From Zygnema cylindricum (taxonomy: Eukaryota; Streptophyta; Zygnematophyceae; Zygnematales; Zygnemataceae): DNA of 64,000 bases. Every line of letters starts with the position of its first letter. Position 1 is the first letter of the stretch. The notes beneath the pieces were generated by a model. The model was given only the letters and a program-made list of their open reading frames with translations, ran no database searches and had not been told where the DNA came from. This document shows, piece after piece, positions 12,833 through 27,800 of this stretch. Position numbers and translations under genes: made by a program. The stretch lies in assembly GCA_037447655.1 (NCBI GenBank), contig JBBHKE010000185.1, positions 55,474 to 119,473 of the forward strand. Reading direction: 5' to 3'.

Positions 12833-15800
12833 GTACGTCTCGTACAAAATTGTTTCACAAACACAAACATTTTTTATTGCTAACTTTCGTCTTTTATAGT
12901 CAGGGAGCTGCAATCTTTCTTGTGAAATTAGTGAATGAAGTGCTGAACTGCTCTCACCAATTTTTTTGAAAAAAACCATGGTGAAAAAGTAGGAGAATTT
13001 TTTCTAAACACAAGAGTTGGAAATGGACCGATCCGAATGAAAAGTCATGAATTTGGTTAGAAATCAAGCCGATAGCTTCTTTCCGAATAACTTCTGATTT
13101 TGGTAGCTACGTCAAGCGACATAACATTGACTCAAATATCTCGTCCGTCCAGTTTTGAGTTTTGCAGATGGTCAAGCTCGTGGTCTTTACACACATTAGT
13201 ATAGATAATGACGTTATCGAATTAACACCGGACCTGTATGATGAAATCCTTCCTTTCTTTTAAATTTTTTTGGGGTTTTCAAAATCCACCAAAAATCCAA
13301 TTCTTGTCAAAATATTCTGAAACACAATCTGGTGAAATTGGAAAGATGCTTCTAACGCATCAAACATTGGTTGCTTTTGAGATTCACTTTGTAAATTTTG
13401 AAGGTTTTCACCCGAAAAAGGGTGAACGATCTATTGATAGTGGTTTTGGAGAAAAAACTGCGGGGTGATTTTTAGAGTGATTCAACGAAACAAAAATGAC
13501 AGACACTCGCCTGAATTCTAAAAATGGTGTTTTTAGTCAATATCCGATAATGCATGCAAACACCATTAAAAAGGCTACACTTGTCATTGAGTACATGACT
13601 TACTTTCAACGACTCACATTGGCATCTGCAAACTTCTCAAACGAAGAACTTGAGGTCAACGACAAACATTTGCGAAATGGACCATAAATAAATATATACC
13701 CTCACTTTTTCCTGGTTCGGCGAAAACTGGTACCATGCCTTCAAATGTGCTTCAAAACTGAAGATTATGATTGCGTTAAATGCGTAATCTCGAGACGAGA
13801 GGGTGATGAAAAAGAAGTGACGCGGCTAACTCCAAAAACGTGGAGCTCATAGTTTTGGATCAAAATTGAAGAAGTTTGACTTTTGGCGTTTTCCGGAACG
13901 ATGCCACGTCCCCAAAAAAATGGAACGGACGTGTAAATTTCTTTCTCGTGGTGGCGTTAGGGTGTGTTCCCATGTAACCGTAACTTAGTCTTGTTACTTT
14001 GTTTATTGGTGAAGATTCTCCGTACTACTTTTCAAAGTGTTCCTAAGTTTGAAAACGAAATCGTTACATTAAAATGTGACGGTTGTAGACGAGTGTACAA
14101 TTTGTGACGGTTGTAGACGATTACAAAACTCACGACAATTTTTGAAGTTTACAAAATAGGGACGGTTTTTTGTGACATTGTAGATGCTTAGGGTTTTGCG
14201 ACGTCATGACGTCATGCTCACTAAGTGCTAACGTCGACGTCATTGATTCAAGAACTTTCGACCATGGCTTCTCGATTTCGTTTTTTCAAATTTTTTTACT
14301 TGGCTTGCCATCAAAATATGCTCAAAGGTATTCAAAATAATCATTTTTCAAAGCATTGTTATTTCATACCGATATTGTTGTGCTTCGCTCCAAAACGTGA
14401 GACAAAACTGATAGTGTGAGAGGGAGCCGGAGGGAGGCGTCTTACGAACTCCGCTTTTGTGAAATAGTATCCGTTGCTCGAGACTCCTCCAAGGCCCCTG
14501 TACAGAAAAAATTCCGTACAAGTTGCAATTTTTTTTTTTTGTGTAATCACGTTTTGTAAAAAAGTTTCGAAATTTTACAACACGTGCAAACACAAAATCC
14601 TATTCGTTGTTCAACCATTACTTAAAATAAAATCGACTCGCGAGTCGTTTTCAGATAAAGTTTGAAGTTGACGTTTCTTGACGTGGCAGTGGGTCAAAAT
14701 GTCGTCTTCGAAATGCGCAAGACGACAGGGTGCATTACAGTTCAAGTTTCACGATGACGCAATTGTATTATGGTTTTCACATTTTTTTTGCTGGCAGAAA
14801 ATTTTCTTGCTGCATGCTCTGTTTTGGACGACAAAGACAAGAAAAAACCCTTTAATACATGGGAACACACCCTTAGTCTTGACTATATGTGACATTAAGA
14901 TCACATTTTACGATTTTTGTACGGATTTCGGGAGACGCTAAAGTAAATGCTAAATTCTCTTCCTCATCCGAATGTTAAGGTCAGCGTTAAAGCATTTTCT
15001 TTAGTTCGCAGAACGGTAGTAAAACAAAGTTAAGTTTCACGCAAAATTAAGGCGGTGTGCCCATGTTACCGAAACTTTGAAATGAAACTTTGGATTTTAG
15101 CGAAGATTCTCTGTCGTACTTTTTAGAGTGTGTCCATGTGAACGAAATTGTTACTTTAAAATGCGACGGTTGTAGACGTGGGTACATTTTGTGATGGTTG
15201 TAGACGACTACAAATCTTGGGACAATTGGTGACGTCTACAAAAACTGCGACAATTGTAGACGCCGAGTTCTTTGTGACATTGTCGATGTTTAGGGTTTTG
15301 CGACAATGCGAGTCGTGCTCATTGTGACCTCATTAGTACCAAAAAAATTCGCCATGGCTTCTCGATTTCTTTTTTTAATCTTTTATCACTCAATATGCTA
15401 TCAAACTACGACTAAAGGAATTCACAAACACGAAAAGAAAATTTCTTCCATTTCATACCATTATTGTTGTATTCCGTTCCGAGAAGAAAGTGATGGAAGC
15501 GGAGAGCGAGAGGGAAATAGAGAGACGAGGACGACGTAGACTTTTGCGAAAGACCCATGAATGCAAGTGAAGGTCCGAGACCCCTGCAATTTTTTTTCCG
15601 TACATGCTCGTTATTTTTACATGCGCGTGACGAGCAGGAAAAAAATAGCGTGTACTCTCCCTCGTGCAATTTTTTTTTTAAAAGTATGATGCATGCGATA
15701 ACGTTTTACCATTCGTCTACCAACCATTACTTCTAATATAATCTACTCGCGAGTCGATTTGAATAGAAGTTTGAAGATGAGCTGGCAAGGCGTGGCAATT

Positions 15801-18800
15801 GGCCGAAAAGATAATAATGCCAAATTGGAGTACATTCCGAGTTTCAAGCTAACGCAAAATGTACTTTGGTTCTCACACATTTTTCGTACGGCGTGAGATT
15901 TTCTCGTTGCAGGTCCCTTTTTTTGTTAAAACAACATAAAAAAACCCTTACTTTAACACATGGCGTGATCACATAGTAAAGAATAACTTCTTCCAACCGT
16001 TAGCAACCACGTGGTGCACGATTTCGTCACAGTTGAAAGCAAATCTAGTGTAAACTTTCTTAATAATGATCGTACGTCTTGTTGAATTTTGTGTGTTTGC
16101 TACAATTTAGATTTTTGTCTTTGGTCAAATAAAACATGCCAAGTTGTGGTCGGTCATTTTGAAAGGCTGTAACTCTGCCACATTTTGCGAGAAAATCTGA
16201 ATTTTTGTCACTTTCATGCATTTTCTACATTTTTGTCATGTCACCAAAAAAATTATTATTCCTGTAAATGACTATGGAGGTATTCAAGGGCACAAACCGG
16301 ATCAATTTTCCTAATGAACTGAAAATTCCGGCTCATTTACTTCCAAGTCTAGTGTTAAAAATACCAAAAGACGACTAGCACTACGTCTAGATTGGTGCAA
16401 ATTTTGCCGTTGGCCTACCAATTGGTAAATGTATAACCAATTTAAATGTAGGTGGAAAACAGGTATCTTGACTATAATCAGCTCAATGGGACAATCCCGA
16501 ATATCACTCCCGCATATTACGTGTAAGTATCCATGCGATCCTCAAATAAGCTGGCTTAAAAATAATGTTTAAAAAAACACTAATTGTATTTTGACAAGAA
16601 TGACTACTAGATAATATGAATATAAAGGTGTCAATTTTTTTGAACTCGAAATGGAAATTGTCTAGTTCATAATGTCCACAACATCCTTTGGTCATTGATG
16701 GAGATACAGGTTCTATTTTTTTATTTTTTTTGTGCAGCGGCCTATCAAACAATCGGTTTACTGGAATTTTACCGTCCGAACTTGGAACCACTAGGACTTT
16801 GTATTCCCTGTAAGTAAACTTCTTATTGTAGTTACTCCTCAACTGTAATACCTTTCATAAAGGCAACTGAATGAGATGGTTAATATTGAAAGAAAGTCCA
16901 ATTAGTTAACATTAGAAAGCCTAGGTATCAATTTGAGAAACATGGAAAAGAACAAAGAGCATTAAGGCGGAGAGAGAGGGAGAGAGGAAAAGAGTGAAAG
17001 ACAGGAAAAGGTAATAAATAGAAGAGAACGGAACAGAGGTAGAAATATGAGAGAGATTGAAAGAGAGAGACTAAAGACACCGAAAGGGTCAGAGGCAGAG
17101 ATTCTCTGGAAACTTATCCTTGATCAACATATCAGTAAAAAAATGATTTTCAAAAAGGGATGTTCTAACGAACAGTTGGTCTGTCCCCCGTGGAGGCTAA
17201 GATAGTCATAGGATTTGAGATTCTTTAACATGAACTTTAGTTCCAAAAACTCCATATAGACGAAATTCTGTTTGGCGTAATGCAGAGTAATCTATAGGAT
17301 ATAGTGTTAAAACTAAGATGAAAGGTGTTCCAACAATTTGTTTTCAAAATTTTAAAATAAATGATAAAAAACATTTTAATGAGAGTTTACCATCAGAAAA
17401 AACCTATTCATCTTTAAAATTACTGTTTAAGAGTCACGACAGAAATATTGGAGGTGTTTTGTCAAACTATGACTTTAAGAAAGGGCAAAATGTCACAAAC
17501 ACTGCACAGTTTCGGTACTTTTGTTTGGAAAAAAATGAAAAAGAACACTCCTTTGAACGACCTGTATACATTTCAAAATTACAATTGGTTGTAAAATAAA
17601 ACAAAAAATATGTTGTATTGGTACTTGCAATTATTATTTTTATACCCATAATTGGGCTTTTCTATTGACAAGCTTTAGGTATGTATACGCACAACAAAAA
17701 ATATTAACTTTTTTTTTCAGGTGCGAAAGATAATATAATATTTGCATACACGTTTTAGAGTAAGATACTTCAAAGTCGATGTTGCTGTGGCGCAACATAT
17801 AAGACATGCCTTCTAAATAATTAAAAAGAGCTTTTCCTTCCAAAAACTACATTCAAAGATCGTTCTAACCACGTAATACATGCATATAGACCAAGTAAAT
17901 GATTTTCACAGCCGTCCGTGTTAATTAAAACACCTCGGGAATATGTTAATCATTGAATTGCCTTGTAGAACAGAATTTTTGCGAGTCGTTTTATACCACG
18001 GAGATCATGTGATTATGGTCTCATTTGACATTTGCTATCTTTTTCAGGGATTTGAGTTATAATCGGCTAACTAGTACAAGCTCTGGATATGTACCTCAAG
18101 CTTATCAATGGATGTAAGTCTACAATTTGAGAAATTAAAATGAAGGAAAGGTAACAGCTGCAGGAACATCAGTTTCAGAAGCACTTTTGATCCATCTGAA
18201 AACAGTCACAAACTGTGAAACTGGTTCAATATGAACATGTGGGTTTTAACAAAAATTCTAAGAAAGAGCATAGACAAGACTTGAATACGAACTGAAAGGA
18301 AAAATCAAGTCAAATTTGGTAATTAAGGCCCAAAATCAATCTATTACTTGATTTTTTTAGAAAACACAACACATTACAAGAATGGATCCATTAACCACCC
18401 GTTTTTACAATCAAAACAGACATGGTCAAGTACAGTGATGATACGTTCAATAAACATCTATTTTTCCTGTTTTTGGGGTTATGTCGCCAAACATGAATCG
18501 CTTCAGAAAAATCCGTTTCACCATGAAAAAGTAAAAAAATCACCCAGGACTAGGTTTTCACTACTAGATGCGACGAAAATCACATTTTTGAGATTTGTTT
18601 TGACGATTGCAAGACGTCAAACGTCACTGTCACCTATGGTGATGATGTGCATGTACCGTGACGGTTGACGGAACTAGTGCTAGTGGGAACATTCATTGGA
18701 CTGTCAACTGCTATGCAAATGGTGGCATCTTATGATTTTCATTAATGGCACAAAAAAAATTGTACGATCATTTGATCTCAACGACTTTGGGTGTGGTGAT

Positions 18801-21800
18801 CTTGACTAGTCCAAATCATATTGTTAGAAAGAACTTAAATTATGAAACATGATTAAGGACGGATTTTATTGAGATGCGTCCTAACATTTTGACATTTCTA
18901 TCCACATTTCAGAACCAATTTATCAATCATGCAACAATGTGTCGCATCAGTGCTCATTGTAATGTATCCAGTTTTTTGTCTAAGTTTTTCTTATTTTTCC
19001 TTTTGGGGTCTGCAGTTTTCTCAACAATAATCAGTTTTCTGGAACTATCCCATCTAGGCTCTACTACTATACGGGACAAATGTAAGTCACTTGAGATTGC
19101 TTTTATCGCAAACATTAACTTGAAGAAATATGGCGAAGAATCCCTTTTATTTTTTTGATCATCCTCCATGAATAGCTGTGAATGTAAGTAAACACCAAAA
19201 AAGTTCAGAAAAGAGCAAATTGCATTTCCGCAAATGATGCGAAAATCCAAGGTGACAAAAAAGAATCTAAGATTGTTATTTTTTCTGTACAATATTGTTT
19301 TTTTAACCACCGTTAAAGTCGCTCGGCTATCTGTTGTATGTGTTTTATGTGGATGCAATGAGAAACATATAGAACATTATATTCAAGTAATGTAAACTTA
19401 CAGAACACATTTCAATTTATTCCTTGCAGCAATGTCTTTCTTAAATACTAATTACTCAGGACAGAATGGGAAAGCGACTGAGAAACAGCAATAAGTGAGA
19501 GTGGACCAATTTAGTGGGAAGACTAAAGAATAAAAACAGAAGTAATTAAGGAAAGGAGAGATTAGTTAAAAAAGAACATAACCGGCAGTATTCTTGATGG
19601 CATTTGTGGTTCGCATTGTATTCTGACGTATGAGAAAATAGTACTGAGCTGCTTGTTTTATGGAAAACTAGAAAGTAAAGCCTCCTTTTAAAATGTTACA
19701 GGTGCCCATGATGGAAAGTTTCCTGCGTTGTTCCCTTTAATTTATAAGCCAGTTGATACAATTGACAGGCAGAGGAGTTTGAATAATATACGGAGAGGGT
19801 TTAAAACCCTTTCCATATGAAAGAGCTTCAATTTTGGTTTCCTGTTTGTAACATGTTACCTCATGGATTTTCTTGGAGAGTCAAAATTTCAGATATCAGT
19901 CAATTTTTTCATGTAAAACAATTGGTCCGTCTTTTCAGGATATATTTATATAAGAATTTGTCGTTCTTCAATAGCCATACTAGTAAATTTCTAGTATCGT
20001 CTCAAGGGATAGCTGTATGGCAGGTTAATATGTTAGATTTTTAGCATCTTCTTAAGTATATGCTGTATGGCTGGTTATGTTTGTGATCTTCAAAATCCTA
20101 ACCAAGTGCCAGGCGTTTGGGACAGAGATTTGAGCTTCAATAAACTAACTACTATTTCAGGGAATCTGTTAAGCCAAAACTATCACTCGCTGTAAGTGAT
20201 TTTCGGTTTCTTATTAGATAGGCTTGAACATAAGAAACATATTCATTTTCTTTTTTCTCGTGCAAATATTGCTTTCGTATTTATCCCAGTTTTTAGATTT
20301 TTGTGGGCATCACAAGGCGTTAACGGTTTTTCTTTAATGGTCAATATTCTACAGGTACCTCAACGACAATGAAATCGCGGGGACTTTACCATCGTTGCAA
20401 GATAATTTCCCTGATATTTTGTGAGTTGTTGCTCTATTTATCATTCTGTCTAGGTCAGTCCGGATATATCATTTTGGTTGATTTCGAGCAACATCATGAA
20501 CGTAGTCACCGCAATCGGTGTAAGATCGCTACCCACTTAATTTTTTATAGCATGAATCATCGAAGAAGTCCACATCCATGCTTGTTTCTTATATTCAGTA
20601 CATATTTTGCTTTTCTTTTTTTTTACCAAAAGAAGAACAAATTTACCTAAAATAATATAATTTTGTTACTTTTTCTCGAACAAATCAAATATACAACCTG
20701 TGAAGTGCTTTAATGGACATCAAAAGATTATTTGTCATTCAGGAGGAACATTCGGATGTGTCTGAGTATTTGGCATATTTGTCACGAATGCTATTTACCA
20801 TGGTTTAACTATACTGACATCCACCATAAGTGGGGGTGTACCTGACTTACGCGTTTAGTTTGGTATAGATCGACCACTGAACCCATACTATTCGCATAAC
20901 CATTAATGTGGGTTACCCTAATGTTTATTACCATACTAAATACTAACCACAGAAATAAGGCTGCAAATTAACATGTTTTGGTGTCACGTTTGTAATTTCC
21001 AAATCGAGGACACTTATGGCAGGTGGATTCAAAACAATTTCTTAACGGGCGAGGTCTCAATTGGCAGAGCATATCCTTTTTTCTTGAATGCCAGCAACAA
21101 CTATTTCAATGGCCCGATTACGTTAACTGCACAGTACAGCAATCCTAATAGGTTTTGCATCGAGGGTGCATTCATAAATAACTGCTTGTTTGACGAAGAC
21201 GTGTATTGTACCACTGACTCGCAAAGAGACGAATTTGAATGTGAGGCGTTTTGCAATGCAACTCAGCCAGGTGGATTTTGCTCAGGACACGGAACTTGTG
21301 TTCGTAACATTTCATCTTCAATGGCCTCCTGTCAGTGCCACTATAATTATTACAGTTTTACGGATAACACTGTATGCGAACTAGGTGCGTTCTCAAGCTA
21401 ACATCGTCACAGGAAAAGAATTCTTGTTGCATTAACATGATATTTGGTTAGGAGTGCATGGTAAGCAATTTTAAATTTTTTTAGTTAGTATGAGGATTCG
21501 CAAGTCAATTCCTTAAGAACTCTTTCAAGTTTGAAGCTTTGCTTCCGCTTATCTTTCAAAAAATCAGTTTTATTAAATCTAAAATATGCAAAAAAAAAAT
21601 TGTTCATATTGTTGAGAATTTTCGTTAGGATTCTCTCCGTTTGCACCTTTTGTTCATGAAAAAATGAATTTCCAGCATCCTTTTTGTTAAATTTGTTTGT
21701 CAAATACTTAACTTCCAAGCTATTTGTTGTTATTTTTTTTTTTATTTTTCACCATTTTACCAGAATCTATCTCATTTTTACCCTTTTCTTTTTCTATTCT

Positions 21801-24800
21801 CTGTAGATTGTCTTGGATTTCAGGATTCATATACAGCCTACCCAAATTATGGTACTGATGGATATGACATCGCATCTTACTACGTTTACTTCGAAGATTG
21901 TGCACAACGGTGTAATCAAGAATGCGGTTGTTCTGGTTTCTTTTATTACCCTACATACTGCTATTTAAAATATAATACCGATCGGTCGAGGTTTCGGTAT
22001 TACGGATACGGAGCTACATACATAAGATCTCCAAGTAAGTGTTGCATTTCTATTTCTTTTGAACTTCTAGCTTTTGAACTTCTGACTCCCTAACTTTTGG
22101 CTTGTAGTCCACAGTATTATTCATCGGATATCGACGCATGTAAAAAAAAGGTCATTGACTCAAATTTTACGCAAGGCCCTTTCATAAATCCCGCTTTTTG
22201 TATTCAAGAAATGTTTTCAGAGCTTGAGGTGAATTTGGATATTTTTGCGAGACTTATTGTACATTTTCCAGATGCATTCGAAGGTAGTTTCAGAAAACAT
22301 TAGCCGCTGATGCCACAATTTTATTGAAGTTTGCAACATAATATGGATGGATAGAACTTACACAGTAGTATAAGTTCTTACACAGTTAGTTCTTACGTCT
22401 CGAATCACATACCATAGTCAACTCTCGTAACTCACAGCAACCAATAACTGTAACTGTGTGCACTACCATCAAACCGACAGTTATATTTTATGGTTTGCAC
22501 CTCAGAAAAGTCCTCTAAACTTTGGAGGTGATGGTAACTAAATTTGTAACCAGAGGTGGAAGTTTTGGACCAGAAAATTTGGTCGACTTCTTGAATCTAT
22601 CAATATCGCATTTCTCGTTTCCGGCTTTCACGGTTTCATAATCTGGAGAGTGAATAGGAGATATGTCAACATGCTTTTGTGTAAAATTTCAGAAATTTGC
22701 AGTGAAATCGCATAAGGCTACAATTTTCTATATCCCCAGCGTAAAATAGACCGAATGAGTGAATATTAGGTTGAATAGAGAGAAAGGATTTTTTGGGTGA
22801 ATCTAAATTTTGGAACATATAAGCTTTAAAATTTTAATGATAAAAGTATGTTTTTTTCACAGTTTTTAAAACGTGTTGTCAAATGGACAGACTATCTGAA
22901 TTACTACATTCAAAAAAAAACACAAGATCAGCTATGTAAAACGGTTTTTATGACCCCGTTTTTGTATTTAAAACTAAAACATAATGTGCATTGCTATTAT
23001 TTTGTTTCTTTCAGTAATACTTCATTTCCAGTCTAAGGTATCTTTTCAAGCTCAAATGACAACCTTTCCACTGATGTGTTTTGCTCCTTTGTACCTTTTT
23101 TTTTTTATTCGAGCTTTCTCCAGTTGGAGTGAGAGGTTTATTACCTCCCGCAAACAGAACGACTCAATATTCTAATCGCTGGTTTCGATATATAAGCTCG
23201 GGTTTTTCGAGCACTTCTCGAAGTTGGAAACTTCCGCAACAATGGAATTGGGTTCAGAAAGGAGGAGCGGACCGTGTTGGATATCAAAGCACATGTGGTA
23301 ATAACTTGTTTTTTCTATATAAAAAACCCAATTTCCAGCCAATTAAATACTATAATTAGCAAAAGTGAATCCAATTCCCTAGCCAAATAAATTCTATTAT
23401 TAGCAAAGAATCCCATTCTCGTTGGTATTTTCCATGCAGTTTTCCTTGCATGGTAGAAATGGTATTTATGCATGGGCGTACAGGTGACTCCAACATTGCA
23501 TAAATTCGTTTATGTCAAAACTCAAGAAAGGACAGAATTGGTGAGGAAACGGGGAAGGCAGGAAAGAGGGGCAGAGAAGAGAGTGGGCGAGTGGGGAGGT
23601 GGGGGAGAGGGGGAAGGAGGGGGGAAGTGGCAGGGGGATGTAGAGGCAGAGAGGGAGAGGAAGTGGGACAGGGAGAGCGAGGCAAGGGAAAGAGGGAGAC
23701 TGCTCGAAAGGGGGGAAGGGGAGGAGACGGAGATGAAGATGCTGCTCATATTGTTATTATTGGAGAACAAAAGTATTGGAGTTTTAAAGAACACCAACTT
23801 CATTTTGCTTTTAAATCAGAAATGCAGGTTTTGAAATTATCTTTGAACTTCTTAATGCCAGCTCAACTTCAAACACAATTCATTAAATTCCCTGTTTCTT
23901 TTTTTAGGTTGATAATGTTTTTGTTTTTTTTGTTTTTTTTTCATACCTCCAGGTGCCAGCTGGATATTTGCTCCGATTTCCACGATAGAAAGTGCGATTT
24001 ATATTGCAAATGGAGGAAATGTTTATCCCTCTCTCTCCGTACAGCAAGTTTTGGATTGTCAAGGAAATCAAATGGGCTGTAGTGGAGGCTTTCCTGGAGA
24101 TACTTTTGAGTACTCAGCTTCTACACAAATTTCTAATGAGACAAGCTGGCCGTACAATCTGTATCCTGATGTTTGTAATATCTCAAATGTAAGGCAAAAA
24201 GAATGTCTGTACATATTCCAACCTTTTTTCTTTTGTTTAGGCAAAGTCTTGTCGATATTCCCGAAAACAAGCAAATAGTATTATTCTTTGGTAATTCTTT
24301 CACATTCACATGAATAAAAACGTTTTTTTATTTACCCAGGAAATGTATAGAGCTGTAAAACCTCACACAGTTTGGTCTTCATTTCTCACTTCATTTTCAA
24401 AGAAAGACGGTACTGCTCAAGGAAGAAAAACCAAAGAAAAAAAAAAAACTCTTATCAAGAAAAGTGATGTAAAATCCAAATTTCGTCTATTACATGTTGA
24501 TTTTGAGAAAGGCTTGCTGTTTCATTAACGAATACAAAAAACGTATTCGATGGATTTTGATGTAATGTGCAGGTCCTCATCGGTTCTACCATTTCGTCTT
24601 ATGAAAGAGTCAAACCATTTCGATTGTTGGATCTCCTTCTTGCAATCCTCCAAGGACCCATGGGAATCATGATCGAGGCGTCAAGCGAATCCTTTATCCG
24701 CTATAAAGGAGTAAGTAGTTACATTTGTCACCCGCTCATTTTAGAAAGGGTGTCATTGCTTCCTTTTCTCTCTTTGTGAAAAAAATGAGCGCATGATTTT

Positions 24801-27800
24801 TCTTCAGTATTCGAAGTGGCATTAGAGTACTAATTCATTTAAAGAAAAACAACGAAGGATAGAATTTCACCATTGTGGGAATCTTTTGTTTTTTAATTTG
24901 ATTGTACTTAAAGAGTTTTAAAAGCATCATAGACGTTGGTTTTGCGAAACTTCATCCAATTTTTAGCCATTTAAAAGTCATGTAAATGACGTGGAGTTTT
25001 TCCAAGACTAATTTCAGAGCAAAAGTATTTGAGGAGATTAGAAGCGGAAACTGTATGTGAGTGTCTTTGTAATGTTTTATCCTGTACTATTTCCAAGAAA
25101 AGGCGTATGCATAATGAGATCATTAAAAAAGTTAATGTTTCTGCTTTGTGTTTCTACTTGTACAGGGTTTTATATACGATGACCCAAATTGTTTCAATAA
25201 TGGTGTGGACCACAATGTTGTGGCTGTGGGATATAATCTTACCACTAGTCCCCCCCATTTAATCATAAAAAATTCATGGGGAGTAAGTTGGGGAGAGAAA
25301 GGATTTATGCGAATTTCCATTCGAAGCGGCTTTGGGACATGTGGAATTTTCTCTACCGCAGGATTCGTCCCAATTGTCAAAGGTGGAGATTTTCTTGCCT
25401 CTCACACTGTAGGTTACCAATGTTAAAATTTCATGCCTTTTCTGCTGTAAAAACATATTATTGATTGCTGTCGCAAGTTTAAAAATCAATTTCAAGTGAT
25501 TTTTCACACATCTGTAAAGATAAGCAAAGTTGTTGACTTAACACGTAAATTTTCAATTGACAAATATTGCAAACTGCTCACGTTCAGCAGAAAATACCAC
25601 AACATCTACTTATCAGATGTGGTTTATTTATGGAAAGTGGTTGGGTCTTCAAATGTGGTTAGTGACTTGTTGCACTATCACAATAATTGTTCAATTCTTC
25701 ATAAGAGATTCAGTTGCCTACAAAAAATGTGTTTTTTTTTCCACAAATACAATCTACAGATTAACAATTCCACAAATCTTCGTGTGTCCATAAGAAAATT
25801 CACAAGCACTGAATGATACCCCGCAAATAAAATTATTTCTTCAAAAGCAGTAGACCCAAACACTGTAGCACTCACAGCATTGTACAAGTTCTCTGACAGA
25901 ATTCGATAGAGCTCCAGTTTCGTAATGAGCCTCAAGATCCCTATTGCCTACTGCATTGCCTCCCAAAATTAGTGTTGTTTTCCGTACTGAAGACTTTTAA
26001 TATGCTACCTTGCTTTGGGTTTTATGAGCAAGGAAAAGTAGCACTGCACTGCAATAATGTGTTTTATGCCCATTTATGCTTCTATGGAATTTTGTGGTCA
26101 AATTTAAGTTTGCGTTATGGTTCACAACAATTATTGTGGATAAAATTTTAGCAACCTTTCTGTGCAATTTCACCAGCATTAACTCTTGTAGCTGGTGTGA
26201 GGTAACATCCATGAAACGTGGTATATTATGATTCTAGGCCTAAAAGCATACATTGTCGACATGCTTTGGTTTTTTTTTATGAAACTATCCTGTCATTAAT
26301 GGTTCCCGTTAAAGCTTTTCAAGATATGTAGATTGTGAGGAATCATGAGGTTTGTGGGTAAAACTATGAAGGTAAAAGTCACTGAATAACCCTAAAAGCC
26401 TAAAGCTTTTGACTGACACATTTTTCTCACTTTTACTATTGCTTCAAATATATGCAGGCAGCGATCCATGCCACTCCAGTAGCTATGGGGCTTTAGGGCT
26501 CCAAAATAGTACTTTTCCTGCGGGCAGATTGAATCCCTGTGGAGCCGGAACCTGCACCGTGATTGGCCAGAGAAACTTATGTTCCTGCCCAACTACCTTT
26601 GTTGCCGCCAATAACACCGATGGTTCTCAAACTTGTGTGCCAGGTGAGTATAAACGAGCAGTTTCGCTCAAAGCAATCAAGGATTTTGTTTCAAAGTCTA
26701 GAGAATTAAGGAAGTGACGATAAGGAAGTGATGCTATAAGCTTACGCCGTTCTGTTACCACAAGTAATTCAGTTCCACAATTGGAAAAAACAGGGGAAAA
26801 TCGAGTGGTCTTGCTGACTTCTAAGTTGCCGAGGATGTTATCATGGTTGTTGACCTTGTGCATCTGCCTCTGAAAACTATTACTGTCAATTCGAAACTTT
26901 TTTTTTGTTTGCAGCATCTCCATGCACGTTTGATTCGTTCAACCCGTGTGTAGTGGGAGAGTGCGTGAATGTGAATTCTTCCCCTGGAGTGTACACTTGT
27001 CTCTGTCCTTCCGGCTATTCACTCTCTCAATACGCTTTCGGCGGAGCTGCTACATGTCTTTCTAGTAAGTTCCAATACTCTTGGTTTCAACATAACGTGT
27101 CAGTCGCAAAATGATTTGCATTTAATGACACAACTAATTGAGATGTTTTTCCGCCATTTGCTTGTCACGATTTTGTGCAAGTCAAGCTTCCAACAGAGTT
27201 ACAATAAAATGTGTTTAGCTCTGATGTGCTGAATATTGCTGGAAAAAGTTCGCTTGATTTTAGGATAGTCGTTTAGACGAATCATTTATTAGATCAAAAA
27301 GTGTAAGTGTGTTGTGAGTTTTTGGTCTATGGTGTCTTCATTTCTTTAAAGCAAGGATTTGGAATATCCTGATTTATGACTTTCTTTTCGCCATCATGGA
27401 AGTTTGCAGTCTTCTAATTAACAATAGGTGCGACAAACATGTTTCCTTTGACCCATTTAAGTATGGACAGACTCAACAAGCATTGGTTCCATGCAATACT
27501 AGTATAACACACTTCAGTATGAGCTTTGTTTTTGGTATTATAGTTATGGTTGTTTTGTCTTTCGTAATAACAATGTTTAACAAATTTAATAAAAACAATC
27601 ACAATAATAACATTATAACTTTAATAATAGCCATAAGTCATAAATTAAGATTTGCTATTTATAAACAAGATCATTTCAATCGTGCAAAAGAAGCCCTCAA
27701 AGTATAATAATAATTTTTTTATTGCATTTGTTTGCAAAATCAAAAAGTTGTAAACAAAATTTTGTTAAACCTAAAGAAAGTTTACAATGCTTGCCAGCTC

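Larger units (their letters stand above)
12833..16462. other. 3.6-kb intron holding two MITE copies
   Basis: This is the interval between LRR exons 5 and 6. No LRR exon could be found inside. It contains the MITE at 13960-14872 and its diverged partner at 15050-15973, annotated separately. The remaining ~1.8 kb has no recognisable feature. Confidence 0.55.

Noticed and set aside
15047-15976. Intact terminal repeats and TTA duplication for the second MITE
   Set aside because: The right terminus has diverged too far and the flanks do not match. Only internal collinearity with copy 1 supports it.
23472-24082. Glu/Arg/Gly-rich plus-strand and Ser/Pro-rich minus-strand open frames
   Set aside because: They are products of the purine-rich low-complexity tract, not coding.
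27396-27707. 103-residue open frame with a hydrophobic segment inside the large gene
   Set aside because: It lies in an intron between EGF and LysM exons, is AT-rich with Asn/Lys runs and has no family motif. Probably chance.
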